A DNA stretch of 50,851 nucleotides from Acidobacteriota bacterium (GTDB lineage Bacteria; Acidobacteriota; Terriglobia; Terriglobales; Acidobacteriaceae), in the NCBI GenBank assembly GCA_003224855.1, contig QHZY01000043.1:1-50851 (forward strand), written 5' to 3'. A program made the position numbers and the translations under genes. Under the pieces are notes generated by a model, which did not search any database, was not told where the DNA came from, and saw only the letters and a program-made list of their open reading frames with translations. Shown here piece after piece: positions 18,173 to 26,390 of the stretch (position 1 is its first letter; every line of letters begins with the position of its first letter).

Positions 18173-19456
18173 AAATGCGACCTGCCTCCGTTTACGGCTG
18201 CTTGCTGTTTCATTCAGGTTCAGCTTGCCCGATCCGTCAGGTATGAATGTTCCCACCCGGTCGAGCGGAAAGGCGGCGCCATTGATGGTGAAGCCACTAT
18301 TCAGGAATGCGTACTGGCCGTTCAAACTCGTTGCCGAAAACGATGTGCTCTGCTGCAGATCAAGCGTACCGTCTTCCACTGTGTTCGGATCATTCACCAG
18401 CATGAAGCCGCGCGATGGGCTGACCATCCAGATCACCTCATTCGCCGTCCCGCCGCTGAAATTGAAAGTCGCTGTCGCCCGCCCATTGCCGTTCTGGATA
18501 AAGCTGCCCGTGAACTGGGCGTTTGCTGCGTTGTTCCCGTCCTGCACAGTATCGAGCGCCCCACCGGTGATGGCGGCATTACCGGCGGTGAAGCGTCCTA
18601 CGGTGTTCACGCCGCCCAGGAAGCTCGCCGTGTCGCCGCTTGTTCCGAAGGCGTAGCTGCCGGAAAGGGCAGGTGTTCCCGATTGCTTTTCCGCCCGGCC
18701 TATGCCGACCGCTCCCAAATCCGAAGTCAGGAAGCGAATATTGTTCGCATTAACTATGTAATAGTTGAAGTGGGTGGTGGTGTTGTCGGTGAAGCTGCCC
18801 GTGCCTCGGCCGATGGTTGGATCGCTTGGTGTGTTAAGAACACCGGCAGTGATAGATGGAGAACTGAACGAACCTGAGTTGTTGATGTCCTGCAGGCCAG
18901 ACAGCGACCCGTTATTCGATGTCAGCACGCCAATTCGTCCGACCGAGGTTCCGCCAATGGTGTGAAACAGGAAAGCATAGGTTCCAGTCGGAGCCGCGCT
19001 CAGCGCTGAAGTATCTTGCTTCTCCGCCAAGCCGGCCGCGTTGAGCGGCGAGTCACCCTCGATCAGGTAAACCTTGGAGTTGCTGGCCATGGTGATGGCG
19101 AAGGTCAGTGAGCCGAGAGCACTGTTCAGGTTCAACACACCCGTCCCGTCTACGTTGATTTTGTAAGACCCGGTGCTGCTTGTAGTAGAGATGCCGCTAC
19201 CTTCCGTAAAGTCGTCGGTGCTGGTGGTGATGTTGCCGTTTCCATCGGCCGTGAACACGCCCGCCTGCCGGTAGGGAACTCCTCCTGATGAAATTGAAAA
19301 ATCCAGGCCGCTGACCGTATAAACGTACTGTCCGCTCAGGCTGGCTAAAGAGAAGTTTCCTTTGGGAATAAATCCGGGAACGCCGTTGTCAGAACCGCAG
19401 CCGATCGTCAGGCTAACGACCACTGACAGAATTGCCAGAACCAAAGCTCGTCTCAT
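18071..19456 (-). CDS. Beta-repeat lipoprotein, C-terminally truncated
   Basis: 461 codons. Lipoprotein signal peptide with lipobox LTIGC (Cys about residue 21). The mature part has four or five similar units of about 100 residues, each with SLSGQYVYTVSG-like openings, a GVFTADGNGNITTS-type turn and an ending such as KVYLIEGD or GFMLVNDP. This all-beta repeat family is common in Acidobacteriota; function unknown, probably surface exposed. The last unit stops after SGKLNLNETAS; the following 40 residues are basic, unlike the family, and antisense to the 17819 ORF, so the native 3' end is missing. A possible structured leader lies 280-550 bp upstream. Confidence 0.75.
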   Translation of the reverse strand: MRRALVLAILSVVVSLTIGCGSDNGVPGFIPKGNFSLASLSGQYVYTVSGLDFSISSGGVPYRQAGVFTADGNGNITTSTDDFTEGSGISTTSSTGSYKINVDGTGVLNLNSALGSLTFAITMASNSKVYLIEGDSPLNAAGLAEKQDTSALSAAPTGTYAFLFHTIGGTSVGRIGVLTSNNGSLSGLQDINNSGSFSSPSITAGVLNTPSDPTIGRGTGSFTDNTTTHFNYYIVNANNIRFLTSDLGAVGIGRAEKQSGTPALSGSYAFGTSGDTASFLGGVNTVGRFTAGNAAITGGALDTVQDGNNAANAQFTGSFIQNGNGRATATFNFSGGTANEVIWMVSPSRGFMLVNDPNTVEDGTLDLQQSTSFSATSLNGQYAFLNSGFTINGAAFPLDRVGTFIPDGSGKLNLNETASSRKRRQVAFSRDRLISRQVGKQGGFEDHPPGLFRRNRLIGRI

Positions 19457-19733
19457 GATATTTATGCAGCCGACTGCTGCGTCCTTTTGAAATTTTTATG
19501 GAATTATCCCAGCTATAACACAGATGCCGGTGTCGAGTTGCTGGCTGCTGATGAGACGGGTTCCTCTTGTAAATTTATGGTGTGTAAAGAAGTGTGAAGA
19601 GAAGGGCAGCGTCAGCCCTCCACGATTGCATTGCGCTCGCTTGTTGGGGAGGGCTGCGCTCTGAACACCGGAAGGGGTGACGCCGCGTGTACAACCCGTG
19701 TACACAAATAAAGAGCCCCGAGGTGGTGTTAAG

Positions 19734-19852
19734 CCTATTCGTCTCGGCCAGTAGCTCGCTTTAGACCCTCGCTGACCTGCTCTCGGCGCTTTTCCTTGCG
19801 GAATCGCTCCGCGCGATCATTAGCTCGGGCTCCGGGCTTACCGCCAACCGGA
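19734..19852 (-). ncRNA. Structured RNA element, copy 1 (3' copy of a tandem)
   Basis: Read on the minus strand: stem P1 is UCCGG/CCGGA (plus positions 19848-19852 with 19831-19835) closing a 12-nt loop that begins UUGG; hairpin P2 is UUCC-GCAA-GGAA (19803-19792), a GNRA tetraloop; then the conserved block AGCGAGGGTC (19773-19764) followed by TAAAGC, and CGAGACGAATAGG at the end. The same order occurs in copy 2. The GCAA tetraloop exists only on the minus strand, which sets orientation. No protein-coding alternative spans both copies without stops. It matches no RNA family I can name with confidence; a tandem cis-regulatory leader for the lipoprotein gene or an independent RNA are both possible. 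Confidence 0.55.
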
Positions 19853-19900
19853 TAAACCTGCCTAACGCCTCGGGACTCTATCCTGCCTTCGACGTTTCTT

Positions 19901-20010
19901 CCTGTTCGCCTCGACCAGCACTTTGCTATAGACCCTCGCTAGCCTTCCATTCATCACCTTGCGGTGTAACTGGTGACTTCGCTTGAGCCCCGGACGCTGC
20001 ACCAACCGGG
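19901..20010 (-). ncRNA. Structured RNA element, copy 2 (5' copy of a tandem)
   Basis: Minus-strand order: P1 CCCGG/CCGGG (20010-20006 with 19993-19989) around a 12-nt loop beginning UUGG; P2 CACC-GCAA-GGUG (19966-19955); conserved AGCGAGGGTC (19940-19931) then TATAGC; CGAGGCGAACAGG at the end. Relative to copy 1, the outer P1 pair and the first two P2 pairs change on both sides while keeping complementarity (C-G to U-A, C-G to U-A, A-U to U-A). A linker of 48 bases separates the copies. Sequence upstream (20011-20040) contains TTGACA on the minus strand, but placed so close that it would not serve as a promoter for this copy. Confidence 0.55.
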
Positions 20011-20358
20011 AAAACTTCGGAAGCTGTCAAAGAACGATTATGTTTTTACGCCTTTTAAGATTACAGTCAATAAAAACCGCGCGCCTCTAACTGCATTGTT
20101 TTCAGGTAAGTGCATGGCTTTCACAGGGACATGAACTGAAAATTGTGCAACCAATCGAGTGCGCTTTAAGGGGAGGGTCGATACTCGTTGAAATCTGCCG
20201 AAAAGTCTGCATCTGCTCCGGCCTGATTTGATTCTGCTCTCGCGGCTTTGTTGTGGAAATCGCGCAAAATCCGCGTTGATAAAGGGATTTCGTAGCTCCG
20301 CCGTTTGCGCCTCAGTTGAATACAATGCCGGAACCTTGATTCCGGGAGGTGTTCAGAC

Positions 20359-21771
20359 TTGCGGCTTCTGACTCTTCTTCTGACTTTCTTCCTCGCGGTT
20401 CCTACTGGCGCCGCTCAATTTTCGCCCGAACAGCGTGCCTCGCGTTATATGGATTCCGTGCGGCACAATCCCGGACTGCTGCTCGCCTTTCTTCGAGATA
20501 TGCCGAAGGGTGCCGATCTGCACAACCATCTGGCTGGCGCGATCTATGCCGAGAGCTGGATCAACTTCGCTGTCGAAAACGGCCTGTGTGTCGATCGCAC
20601 AACCTCAAACCTGATCGCGCCACCCTGCGATTCTTCCTGTGAACGTTTCACCAGCAAACCCTCCGTACGCTGCGCGTATGCCGATCAGGTGTTGTACAAC
20701 TCTATAATCGATGCCTGGAGCATGCGGAACTGGGTCCGCAGTGAGGAGAACTCCGGCCACGACCATTTTTTCGCTACATTCGACAAATTTCTTCCCGCCC
20801 AGATCAATCACACTGGAGACGCCCTCGCCGAAGTAGCTTCTCTGGCTGCCGCAGATCATCTCCAATATGTTGAACTCATGCACACCGCGGACGGCATGGC
20901 CTCCGCTCAGTTAGGTGCTAGCCTCGGTTGGGATGACGATTTTGGCCAAATGCGCGAAAAACTTCTAAACGCTGGCCTCAAAGATGTCGTGAGTTCCACT
21001 CGCTCAGCGCTCGATCAGGACGAAGTCAGGATGCGCTCGGTTTTGCACTGCGGAACACAGCAAGCCAGCTCCGGCTGCGACGTGACCGTCCGTTACCTTT
21101 ACCAAGTCCTGCGCGGCCTACCTAAAGAGTCTGTCTTCTCGCAGATTGTCCTTGGGTTCGAACTTGCCTCTTCTGATCCCCGCTTCGTTGGTCTCAACCT
21201 GGTGATGCCGGAAGACTGGTACGTTCCCATGCACGATTTCGGCCTGCACATGAAAATGCTTAACTACCTGCATGGGGTGTATCCCAAGGTCCACATCGCC
21301 CTGCACGCCGGTGAGCTGGCCATGGGCCTGGTTCCGCCGGATAGCTTGAGCTTTCACATCCGTGAATCCATCGACCGCGGCCACGCTGAGCGCATCGGCC
21401 ACGGTACTGCAGTGATGAATGAAAATAATGCAGTCGATCTGTTGAAGAAGATGGCAGCCCACAACATCGCAGTCGAAATCAGCCTGAGTTCCAGTGACCT
21501 GATCCTTGGAATAAGGGGCGACGATCATCCGCTGCCGATCTATCTTAAATACGGCGTGCCGGTCTTACTCGCCACCGACGATGAAGGGGTTTCCCGTTCA
21601 GACCTGACCCACGAATATCTGCGCGCCGTAGAGGGCTTCAACCTTTCATACGCGCAGCTCAAAAACATGGCAGGTAATAGCCTTCGGTACAGCTTTCTGC
21701 CTCCCAACGACCGCGCGCGTGTCCGATCCCGCCTGGAAGATGAATTCACCGGCTTCGAACACAAATTCTAG
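20359..21771 (+). CDS. Secreted adenosine deaminase-like metallohydrolase
   Basis: 470 residues, amidohydrolase superfamily, adenosine/AMP deaminase group (growth-factor-like secreted type by pattern). Signal peptide MRLLTLLLTFFLAVPTGA. Zinc-site motif ADLHNHLAGA (residues about 52-61), catalytic Glu in ALHAGELAMG, His in AERIGHGTAV, and the metal-ligand Asp in LLATDDEGVSRS. Several extra Cys (CDSSC, HCGTQ, SSGCD) fit an oxidised periplasmic or extracellular protein. Expected reaction: deamination of adenosine or a related nucleoside outside the cytoplasm. Starts with TTG at 20359 after GGGAGG (20342-20347). 93 bp ahead of mtnA. The 902 bp before it hold no convincing gene but do hold the tandem RNA. 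Confidence 0.85.
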   Translation: MRLLTLLLTFFLAVPTGAAQFSPEQRASRYMDSVRHNPGLLLAFLRDMPKGADLHNHLAGAIYAESWINFAVENGLCVDRTTSNLIAPPCDSSCERFTSKPSVRCAYADQVLYNSIIDAWSMRNWVRSEENSGHDHFFATFDKFLPAQINHTGDALAEVASLAAADHLQYVELMHTADGMASAQLGASLGWDDDFGQMREKLLNAGLKDVVSSTRSALDQDEVRMRSVLHCGTQQASSGCDVTVRYLYQVLRGLPKESVFSQIVLGFELASSDPRFVGLNLVMPEDWYVPMHDFGLHMKMLNYLHGVYPKVHIALHAGELAMGLVPPDSLSFHIRESIDRGHAERIGHGTAVMNENNAVDLLKKMAAHNIAVEISLSSSDLILGIRGDDHPLPIYLKYGVPVLLATDDEGVSRSDLTHEYLRAVEGFNLSYAQLKNMAGNSLRYSFLPPNDRARVRSRLEDEFTGFEHKF

Positions 21772-21864
21772 AATGATCACGTCCCAGGGGGAGGGTGTCT
21801 GAGCCGTCCAGTCGCGCGCACCGCGACCGTAAACCAACATCCGCATGCGTTATCCTGTAATCAC

Positions 21865-22908
21865 ATGATCCAGACCCTTGAATGGACCTCCTCTGGCGTT
21901 CGCTTCATTGACCAGACCAAGCTTCCCACCGAAGAAACTTACGTCACCTGCACCACGCACCAGCAGGTAGCCGACGTCATCCGCAACATGGTGGTGCGTG
22001 GGGCGCCGGCCATCGGCGTTGCCGCCGGGATGGGTGTGGCGCTCGGCATCCAGAATTCCGAGGCCAGCAACGTCTCAGCCCTTGAGTCTGACTTCAACTC
22101 GATCGCGGAAATCATTGCTGCCACTCGTCCCACAGCCGTCAACCTGTTCTGGGGAATACGTCGCATGCGGGACAAATTTGATTCGCTCAAGTGCCGCCCC
22201 ATCCCGGAGATTAAGGCCGCCCTGGTTGAAGAAGCTCAGCGCATGCACGCGGAGGACATCGCCGCCAATCAGGCTATGGGACGGCACGGCGCAACCCTCA
22301 TGCCTGAGCGCGGAGGGGTCCTGACTCACTGCAACGCCGGTGCTCTCGCAACCGCTGGATATGGGACTGCGCTTGGAGTGATTCGCGCTGCAGTGGAACA
22401 GGGAAAAAAGATTCACGTCTACGCCGATGAGACTCGCCCATTTCTTCAGGGCTCGCGTCTTACAGCCTGGGAGTTAATGAAAGATGGCATTCCGACGACC
22501 GTTATTTCGGACAACATGGCGGGCGCCATGATGAAGCAGGGAAAGATCGGCGCGATCGTTGTGGGAGCCGATCGCATTGCGGCGAACGGAGATGTGGCGA
22601 ACAAAATAGGTACCTATACGGTTGCTATTCTGGCGAAAGAGCACGGCATCCCGTTCTATGTGGCTGCGCCGTTTTCTACCATCGATCTTGCCACCCCTGA
22701 CGGCAGCAAAATTCCTATCGAGCAGCGCAACTCGAAGGAAGTGACCCATATCGCCGGCCGACAGATGGTCCCGGACGGCGTCAGCGTCGAGAATCCCGCC
22801 TTTGACGTAACCCCCGCCAAGTACGTTAGCGCGATCATCACCGAGCGCGGGATCGCCCGCACGCCCTATGAAACCTCATTGCGCTCGCTCGATAGAACAG
22901 ACCGCTGA
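21865..22908 (+). CDS. mtnA: S-methyl-5-thioribose-1-phosphate isomerase
   Basis: Methionine salvage enzyme that isomerises 5-methylthioribose 1-phosphate to the ribulose form. 347 residues, normal length. The catalytic Cys156 lies in [11 protein letters not shown] and Asp236 in [20 protein letters not shown]; the substrate-loop [13 protein letters not shown] (residues about 44-56) and [17 protein letters not shown] are also present. Starts at ATG 21865. No other salvage genes follow. Related eIF2B-like aldose-phosphate isomerases exist, but this motif set is that of MtnA. Confidence 0.95.
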   Translation: MIQTLEWTSSGVRFIDQTKLPTEETYVTCTTHQQVADVIRNMVVRGAPAIGVAAGMGVALGIQNSEASNVSALESDFNSIAEIIAATRPTAVNLFWGIRRMRDKFDSLKCRPIPEIKAALVEEAQRMHAEDIAANQAMGRHGATLMPERGGVLTHCNAGALATAGYGTALGVIRAAVEQGKKIHVYADETRPFLQGSRLTAWELMKDGIPTTVISDNMAGAMMKQGKIGAIVVGADRIAANGDVANKIGTYTVAILAKEHGIPFYVAAPFSTIDLATPDGSKIPIEQRNSKEVTHIAGRQMVPDGVSVENPAFDVTPAKYVSAIITERGIARTPYETSLRSLDRTDR

Positions 22909-22993
22909 TTTGGCAAAGTGCTCCATTTTGCGGGGGCATTCCCAGAGGAGCGATTTTCTCGCGGAACGATAAATCTCGCGTACCCGTGAAATG

Positions 22994-23860
22994 CTATTTG
23001 GGTTTCTGCTGTGGCGGTGCGGCTGCCTTTTGTTGCGCGGGCTTTTGTTGCGCGGGTGCGGGCTGTACTTCAACCGGCGGAGTCTTGGTTGATTTCGTCA
23101 TATCTACCGTAACCACATTCATGTTGCCTCCTGGATCGCGCACCTGCAGGGTCTGAGTGGCTTGTGTTCCGGAAGCGCCGCTGGCCTGAACGTTGGTGGA
23201 TGTAACCGTGATCTGCAATCCGGCACTCGGATCGCCCGGCTTTATCTGTTCCAATTGCTGTCTGGTCGTTTGTGCACCGTTCGGATTGCCAGACCGGGTT
23301 CCTGTGACGCGCTGCACCAGGTGCATATGGCCGTCAGGCGCGCTGCCCGGAACGTCGGTGGAAAAAGTTTCAACCGTGCTGCGGCTTTCGCCGGATGGCG
23401 CCTTTGATTCCTTTGCCAGCGTCCGCGAAACTTCGCTCAGCTGGCCGTCGGCATTCTGGCGCGAGACCCGCTCTTCGCTGGAACGACTCTTTCCGTCATC
23501 CTTGATCGTGCCGCGCTTAACTTCGCCGGCTTGCCAGTTGCCCGCACCGTCGGGAAGCAGCGTGGTTTTTTGAAAGTCGATGGTATCGGCATTACGGTGC
23601 TGCCGTTCCTGCGTTTGCATGGAAGCGGCCATGCCATTCACGCCCGGAAGAAACACAATGCTCTTGGTCTCGCTGGTGTCCGCGTCTATCTTGCGCGTGT
23701 CGGCAACCTCACGTTGGATCAGCTGGAGACGGCCCTCCAAATCGGGATTCGAAATCGTACGCACCGTTTTCGCCTCGCCATCTTTCAGTTCCTGCTTCTC
23801 TTCCTCGCTCACCTGGAGCAGCGTCTTCTGGCCATTGGAATCGCGTCCAAATGTACGCAC
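22994..23860 (-). CDS. Unknown secreted-type protein, signal peptide out of frame
   Basis: 288 codons from GTG 23860. Repetitive, hydrophilic and beta-rich (VRTFGRDSNGQKTLLQV, STVETFSTDVPGSAPDGHMHLVQRVTGT), ending in a Pro/Gln/Lys tail encoded by short repeats (QQKPAQQKAAAPPQQKPK). A clear signal peptide, MRAFIRLLIILCFAFSALA, is encoded just upstream from 23924 but in another frame; removing one C from the GGG/CCC run at 23867-23869 would join them as SALA-SLVRTFGRDS. So the GTG start is probably not genuine and the gene carries a one-base frameshift, or a base-call error. No known domain. Confidence 0.65.
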   Translation of the reverse strand: MRTFGRDSNGQKTLLQVSEEEKQELKDGEAKTVRTISNPDLEGRLQLIQREVADTRKIDADTSETKSIVFLPGVNGMAASMQTQERQHRNADTIDFQKTTLLPDGAGNWQAGEVKRGTIKDDGKSRSSEERVSRQNADGQLSEVSRTLAKESKAPSGESRSTVETFSTDVPGSAPDGHMHLVQRVTGTRSGNPNGAQTTRQQLEQIKPGDPSAGLQITVTSTNVQASGASGTQATQTLQVRDPGGNMNVVTVDMTKSTKTPPVEVQPAPAQQKPAQQKAAAPPQQKPK

Positions 23861-24220
23861 TAGACTGGGCCAACGCTGAAAAAGCGAAACACAAAATGAT
23901 TAACAGGCGAATGAAGGCTCGCATGATCCTATCTTCCGGCTGGATGGGAGCAATGTCCAGAGGTTAGCGGAGAAAACCAAATACCGCGTGTTCGACGGGG
24001 CGCGCTTACGGCGCGTGCGCGCCGCTGCGCAAGAGCTTCTAACCGGGCTTACGCAGGCTCTCCCGCAGGATGCCGCGAGCAACGGGAAGCTAAAACGGGC
24101 TGTCCCCGAAAGGATGCCCAAACCCATGCCGAACACGCGGACGCCCTGCATCATAGACCCCAGGCGATTCATGTCAACGCCCGAATTTGGTGCAAGCAGA
24201 CCAGCGGTTATCATCGCTGC

Positions 24221-24583
24221 TTGGCTTCCTCTACTCTCGCCAGCATTCTTCGCCAGCTGTGCCCGCGTTGTCGCTCTGCGAAGATTTTCCATTCATCGAT
24301 CTACTGGGGGCTGCCTAAGATGCATAACCGCTGCCCTCAATGCGGCCTGCTCTTTAACCGCGAGCCAGGATATTTTCTGGGTGCGATGTATATCAGTTAT
24401 GGCATTGCGCTGCTCGTGATTTTCGTTGTCGGCCTTTTACTCTGGGTTGTCACCAATTTGCGTATCGACCGAATCGCCATCTGGGCCGTGGTACTGTTTT
24501 TGCCACTTGTACCCGCGTTGACGTTGCTTTCACGCGTGCTTTGGATTTATCTGGATCACAAGATTGATCCTGCAACCGACTAG
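24221..24583 (+). CDS. DUF983 zinc-ribbon membrane protein
   Basis: 120 residues. A rubredoxin-like pair, CPRCRSAKIF and CPQCGLLFNREPGYFLGAMY, followed by two transmembrane helices (YGIALLVIFVVGLLLWVVT and AIWAVVLFLPLVPALTLLSRVLWIYL), is the DUF983 signature. Function unknown in the family; metal binding at the membrane face is likely. The start is taken as TTG 24221; no better start with this frame is seen. The 296 bp before it (23925-24220) show no gene I can support. Confidence 0.85.
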   Translation: MASSTLASILRQLCPRCRSAKIFHSSIYWGLPKMHNRCPQCGLLFNREPGYFLGAMYISYGIALLVIFVVGLLLWVVTNLRIDRIAIWAVVLFLPLVPALTLLSRVLWIYLDHKIDPATD

Positions 24584-24685
24584 CCCCGCGGTCTCGCTGA
24601 CGCGACAGCAACAAATTGCTTCAGACCTGCCTGGATCTTGCCAGCGTTTGCTGTACAATTCCGCGAATTTGCCGGAAGGAGCTTC

Positions 24686-24916
24686 GTGAAGCCTCCATCG
24701 TTAGGCACTATTCTTCTCGGCCTGATCCCGTTCATCGCCACTTGCTTTTCCGTTTCTCTGTGGGACCGCATCTACCCCATAGTGTTTGGCCTTCCTTTCA
24801 ACTTCTTCTGGCTCATCTTGTGGCTTCTGCTTACTCCGCTGATCATGTGGGGAGCGTATCGCCTAGAGGAGCCGCGTACGCGGGGTGATCGAGACAAGCA
24901 GGACGGTGCGGGTTGA
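24686..24916 (+). CDS. DUF3311 small membrane protein, SSS transporter partner
   Basis: 76 residues with two transmembrane helices (LGTILLGLIPFIATCFSVSLW and FGLPFNFFWLILWLLLTPLIMWGAY), the DUF3311 pattern. Small proteins of this kind are encoded directly before sodium:solute symporters and probably are accessory subunits. GTG at 24686 is chosen because GGAAGGAG (24674-24681) precedes it; the frame is open further upstream to 24638. It overlaps the symporter gene by 4 bp (TTGA), so the two are translationally coupled. Confidence 0.88.
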   Translation: MKPPSLGTILLGLIPFIATCFSVSLWDRIYPIVFGLPFNFFWLILWLLLTPLIMWGAYRLEEPRTRGDRDKQDGAG

Positions 24917-26370
24917 GCTCCAGCGCTGTGACCCTGACCATAATTTCTATTCTGGTCGCGATTGGCTCGCTGGTCGGCTTTCTCGCCCGATCTCATCACC
25001 GTATGGATTTGGAGCAGTGGACGGTGGGCGGCCGCGGCTTTGGGCTGGTATTCGTCTGGCTATTGATGGCCGGCGAGATCTACACCACATTTACCTTTCT
25101 CGGCGCCAGCGGCTGGGCCTATTCAAAAGGTGGCCCGGTCCTGAACATTCTGGGCTTCCAGCCGCTGATGTACGTCGTCTCATTCTTTATCCTGCCGCCG
25201 GTGTGGGAAATGGGCCGAAAGCACAAACTCCAGACCCAGGCCGATTTTTTTCAGACTCGCTACAACAGCGTTTTTTTAGGCGCCTTGGTGGCGCTTATCG
25301 GCGTTATCTGCCTCATCCCTTATCTTCAGATTCAACTTACGGGCTTAGGCCTGATCGTGGAAGTTGCGAGCTTTGGAGCCATCCATCGCATTCCGGCGAT
25401 GATCATCGGTCTAGGGGTGGTTGCTGCTTTTGTATCCGTCAGCGGCGTGCGTGGGGTGGCGTGGGTGAGCCTGATCAAGGACGTCCTGCTGCTGTCTGCA
25501 GCAGTATTTGTCGGCTTCGCGATCCCGCGCATTTATTTCGGCGGGATTGGATCCATGTTCGCGGCCCTCATACAGGCGAAACCGAGTCACCTGGTAATGC
25601 CGGGAACCACCAAGTACCTCGGGCACACCTGGTACATCACCACAGTTTTGCTGATGTCGTGCGGCTTTTATATGTGGCCGCAATATTTTGCCGCCAGTTT
25701 TACGGCCAAGAACGCCAGAGTGTTGAGGCGCAACGCCGTGATCATGCCGCTTTACAGCGTCACCATGCCACTGATGTTCTTTGTCGGCCTCAGCGCCGTT
25801 CTCGTCCTGCCCCAGCTTGGTAACGGGGACCTTTCACTTTTGTCGATGGTCCGCAAGACCTTTCCCGCGTGGTTCCTGGGGATTGTGGGCGGAGCCGGCG
25901 TTCTCACCGCAATGGTGACCGCCGCCATTCAATTGCTGACCGGAGCAACTTTGTATGCCAAGAATCTGTTCCGGCCGATGCTCGCGCCATCCATGACCGA
26001 TCAGCAGGTCGCGAGAGTTGCCAAAATGATGGTGCTGGTGCTGACGGTGGCAGCGGTCTCGCTCGCCATGTACACCTCCGCCAGTCTCGTGTCTCTTTAT
26101 CTGATGGGATCAGCAGGAGTCGCGCAGTTTTTTCCCGGTGTTGTGCTCGGCCTGTTCTCACGACGAGTGACGACAGCCGGAGTTTTCGCTGGCATCGCAA
26201 CCGGCATTTTCATCGTCGTCACCCTGATTTGGACCGGGCGCGACCCCTACTTGGGCTGGAATGCCGGGCTTGTCGCACTGTGCTCGAACTTCGTGATCAC
26301 TGGATTGGTCAGCGTGCTCACTCCCCAGCGCACGCCCGCTGGCAACGAAACAGTTCCCGAGTCTCTCTGA
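24913..26370 (+). CDS. Sodium:solute symporter family transporter
   Basis: 485 residues with about 13 transmembrane helices in the SSS fold. Family features: RMDLEQWTVGGRGFGLVFVWLLMAGEIYTTFTFLGASGWAY near the N-terminus (substrate and sodium region) and YMWPQYFAASFTAKNARVLRRNAVIMPLY in the middle. Starts with TTG overlapping the stop of the DUF3311 gene. The substrate is not identifiable; pairs with a DUF3311 partner are often organic acid or amino acid importers. It ends 20 bp from the convergent acyl-CoA dehydrogenase gene. Confidence 0.92.
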   Translation: MSSSAVTLTIISILVAIGSLVGFLARSHHRMDLEQWTVGGRGFGLVFVWLLMAGEIYTTFTFLGASGWAYSKGGPVLNILGFQPLMYVVSFFILPPVWEMGRKHKLQTQADFFQTRYNSVFLGALVALIGVICLIPYLQIQLTGLGLIVEVASFGAIHRIPAMIIGLGVVAAFVSVSGVRGVAWVSLIKDVLLLSAAVFVGFAIPRIYFGGIGSMFAALIQAKPSHLVMPGTTKYLGHTWYITTVLLMSCGFYMWPQYFAASFTAKNARVLRRNAVIMPLYSVTMPLMFFVGLSAVLVLPQLGNGDLSLLSMVRKTFPAWFLGIVGGAGVLTAMVTAAIQLLTGATLYAKNLFRPMLAPSMTDQQVARVAKMMVLVLTVAAVSLAMYTSASLVSLYLMGSAGVAQFFPGVVLGLFSRRVTTAGVFAGIATGIFIVVTLIWTGRDPYLGWNAGLVALCSNFVITGLVSVLTPQRTPAGNETVPESL

Positions 26371-26390
26371 GAAAGCGGACGTGAGACCGC

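Noticed and set aside
19861-20031. Minus-strand ~50-codon frame through RNA copy 2 (KRSHQLHRKVMNGR-like)
   Set aside because: The matching frame in copy 1 has stops, and the differences between copies preserve base pairs, not amino acids, so RNA is the better explanation.
23900-24292. 130-codon minus-strand ORF between the frameshifted protein and DUF983 gene
   Set aside because: No family match, Arg/Ser-rich and overlapping DUF983; one hydrophobic segment is not enough to call a gene.
24885-25823. 312-codon plus-strand ORF overlapping the SSS symporter gene
   Set aside because: Arg/His/Pro-rich shadow of the symporter in another frame; the symporter frame has the family's helices and motifs.
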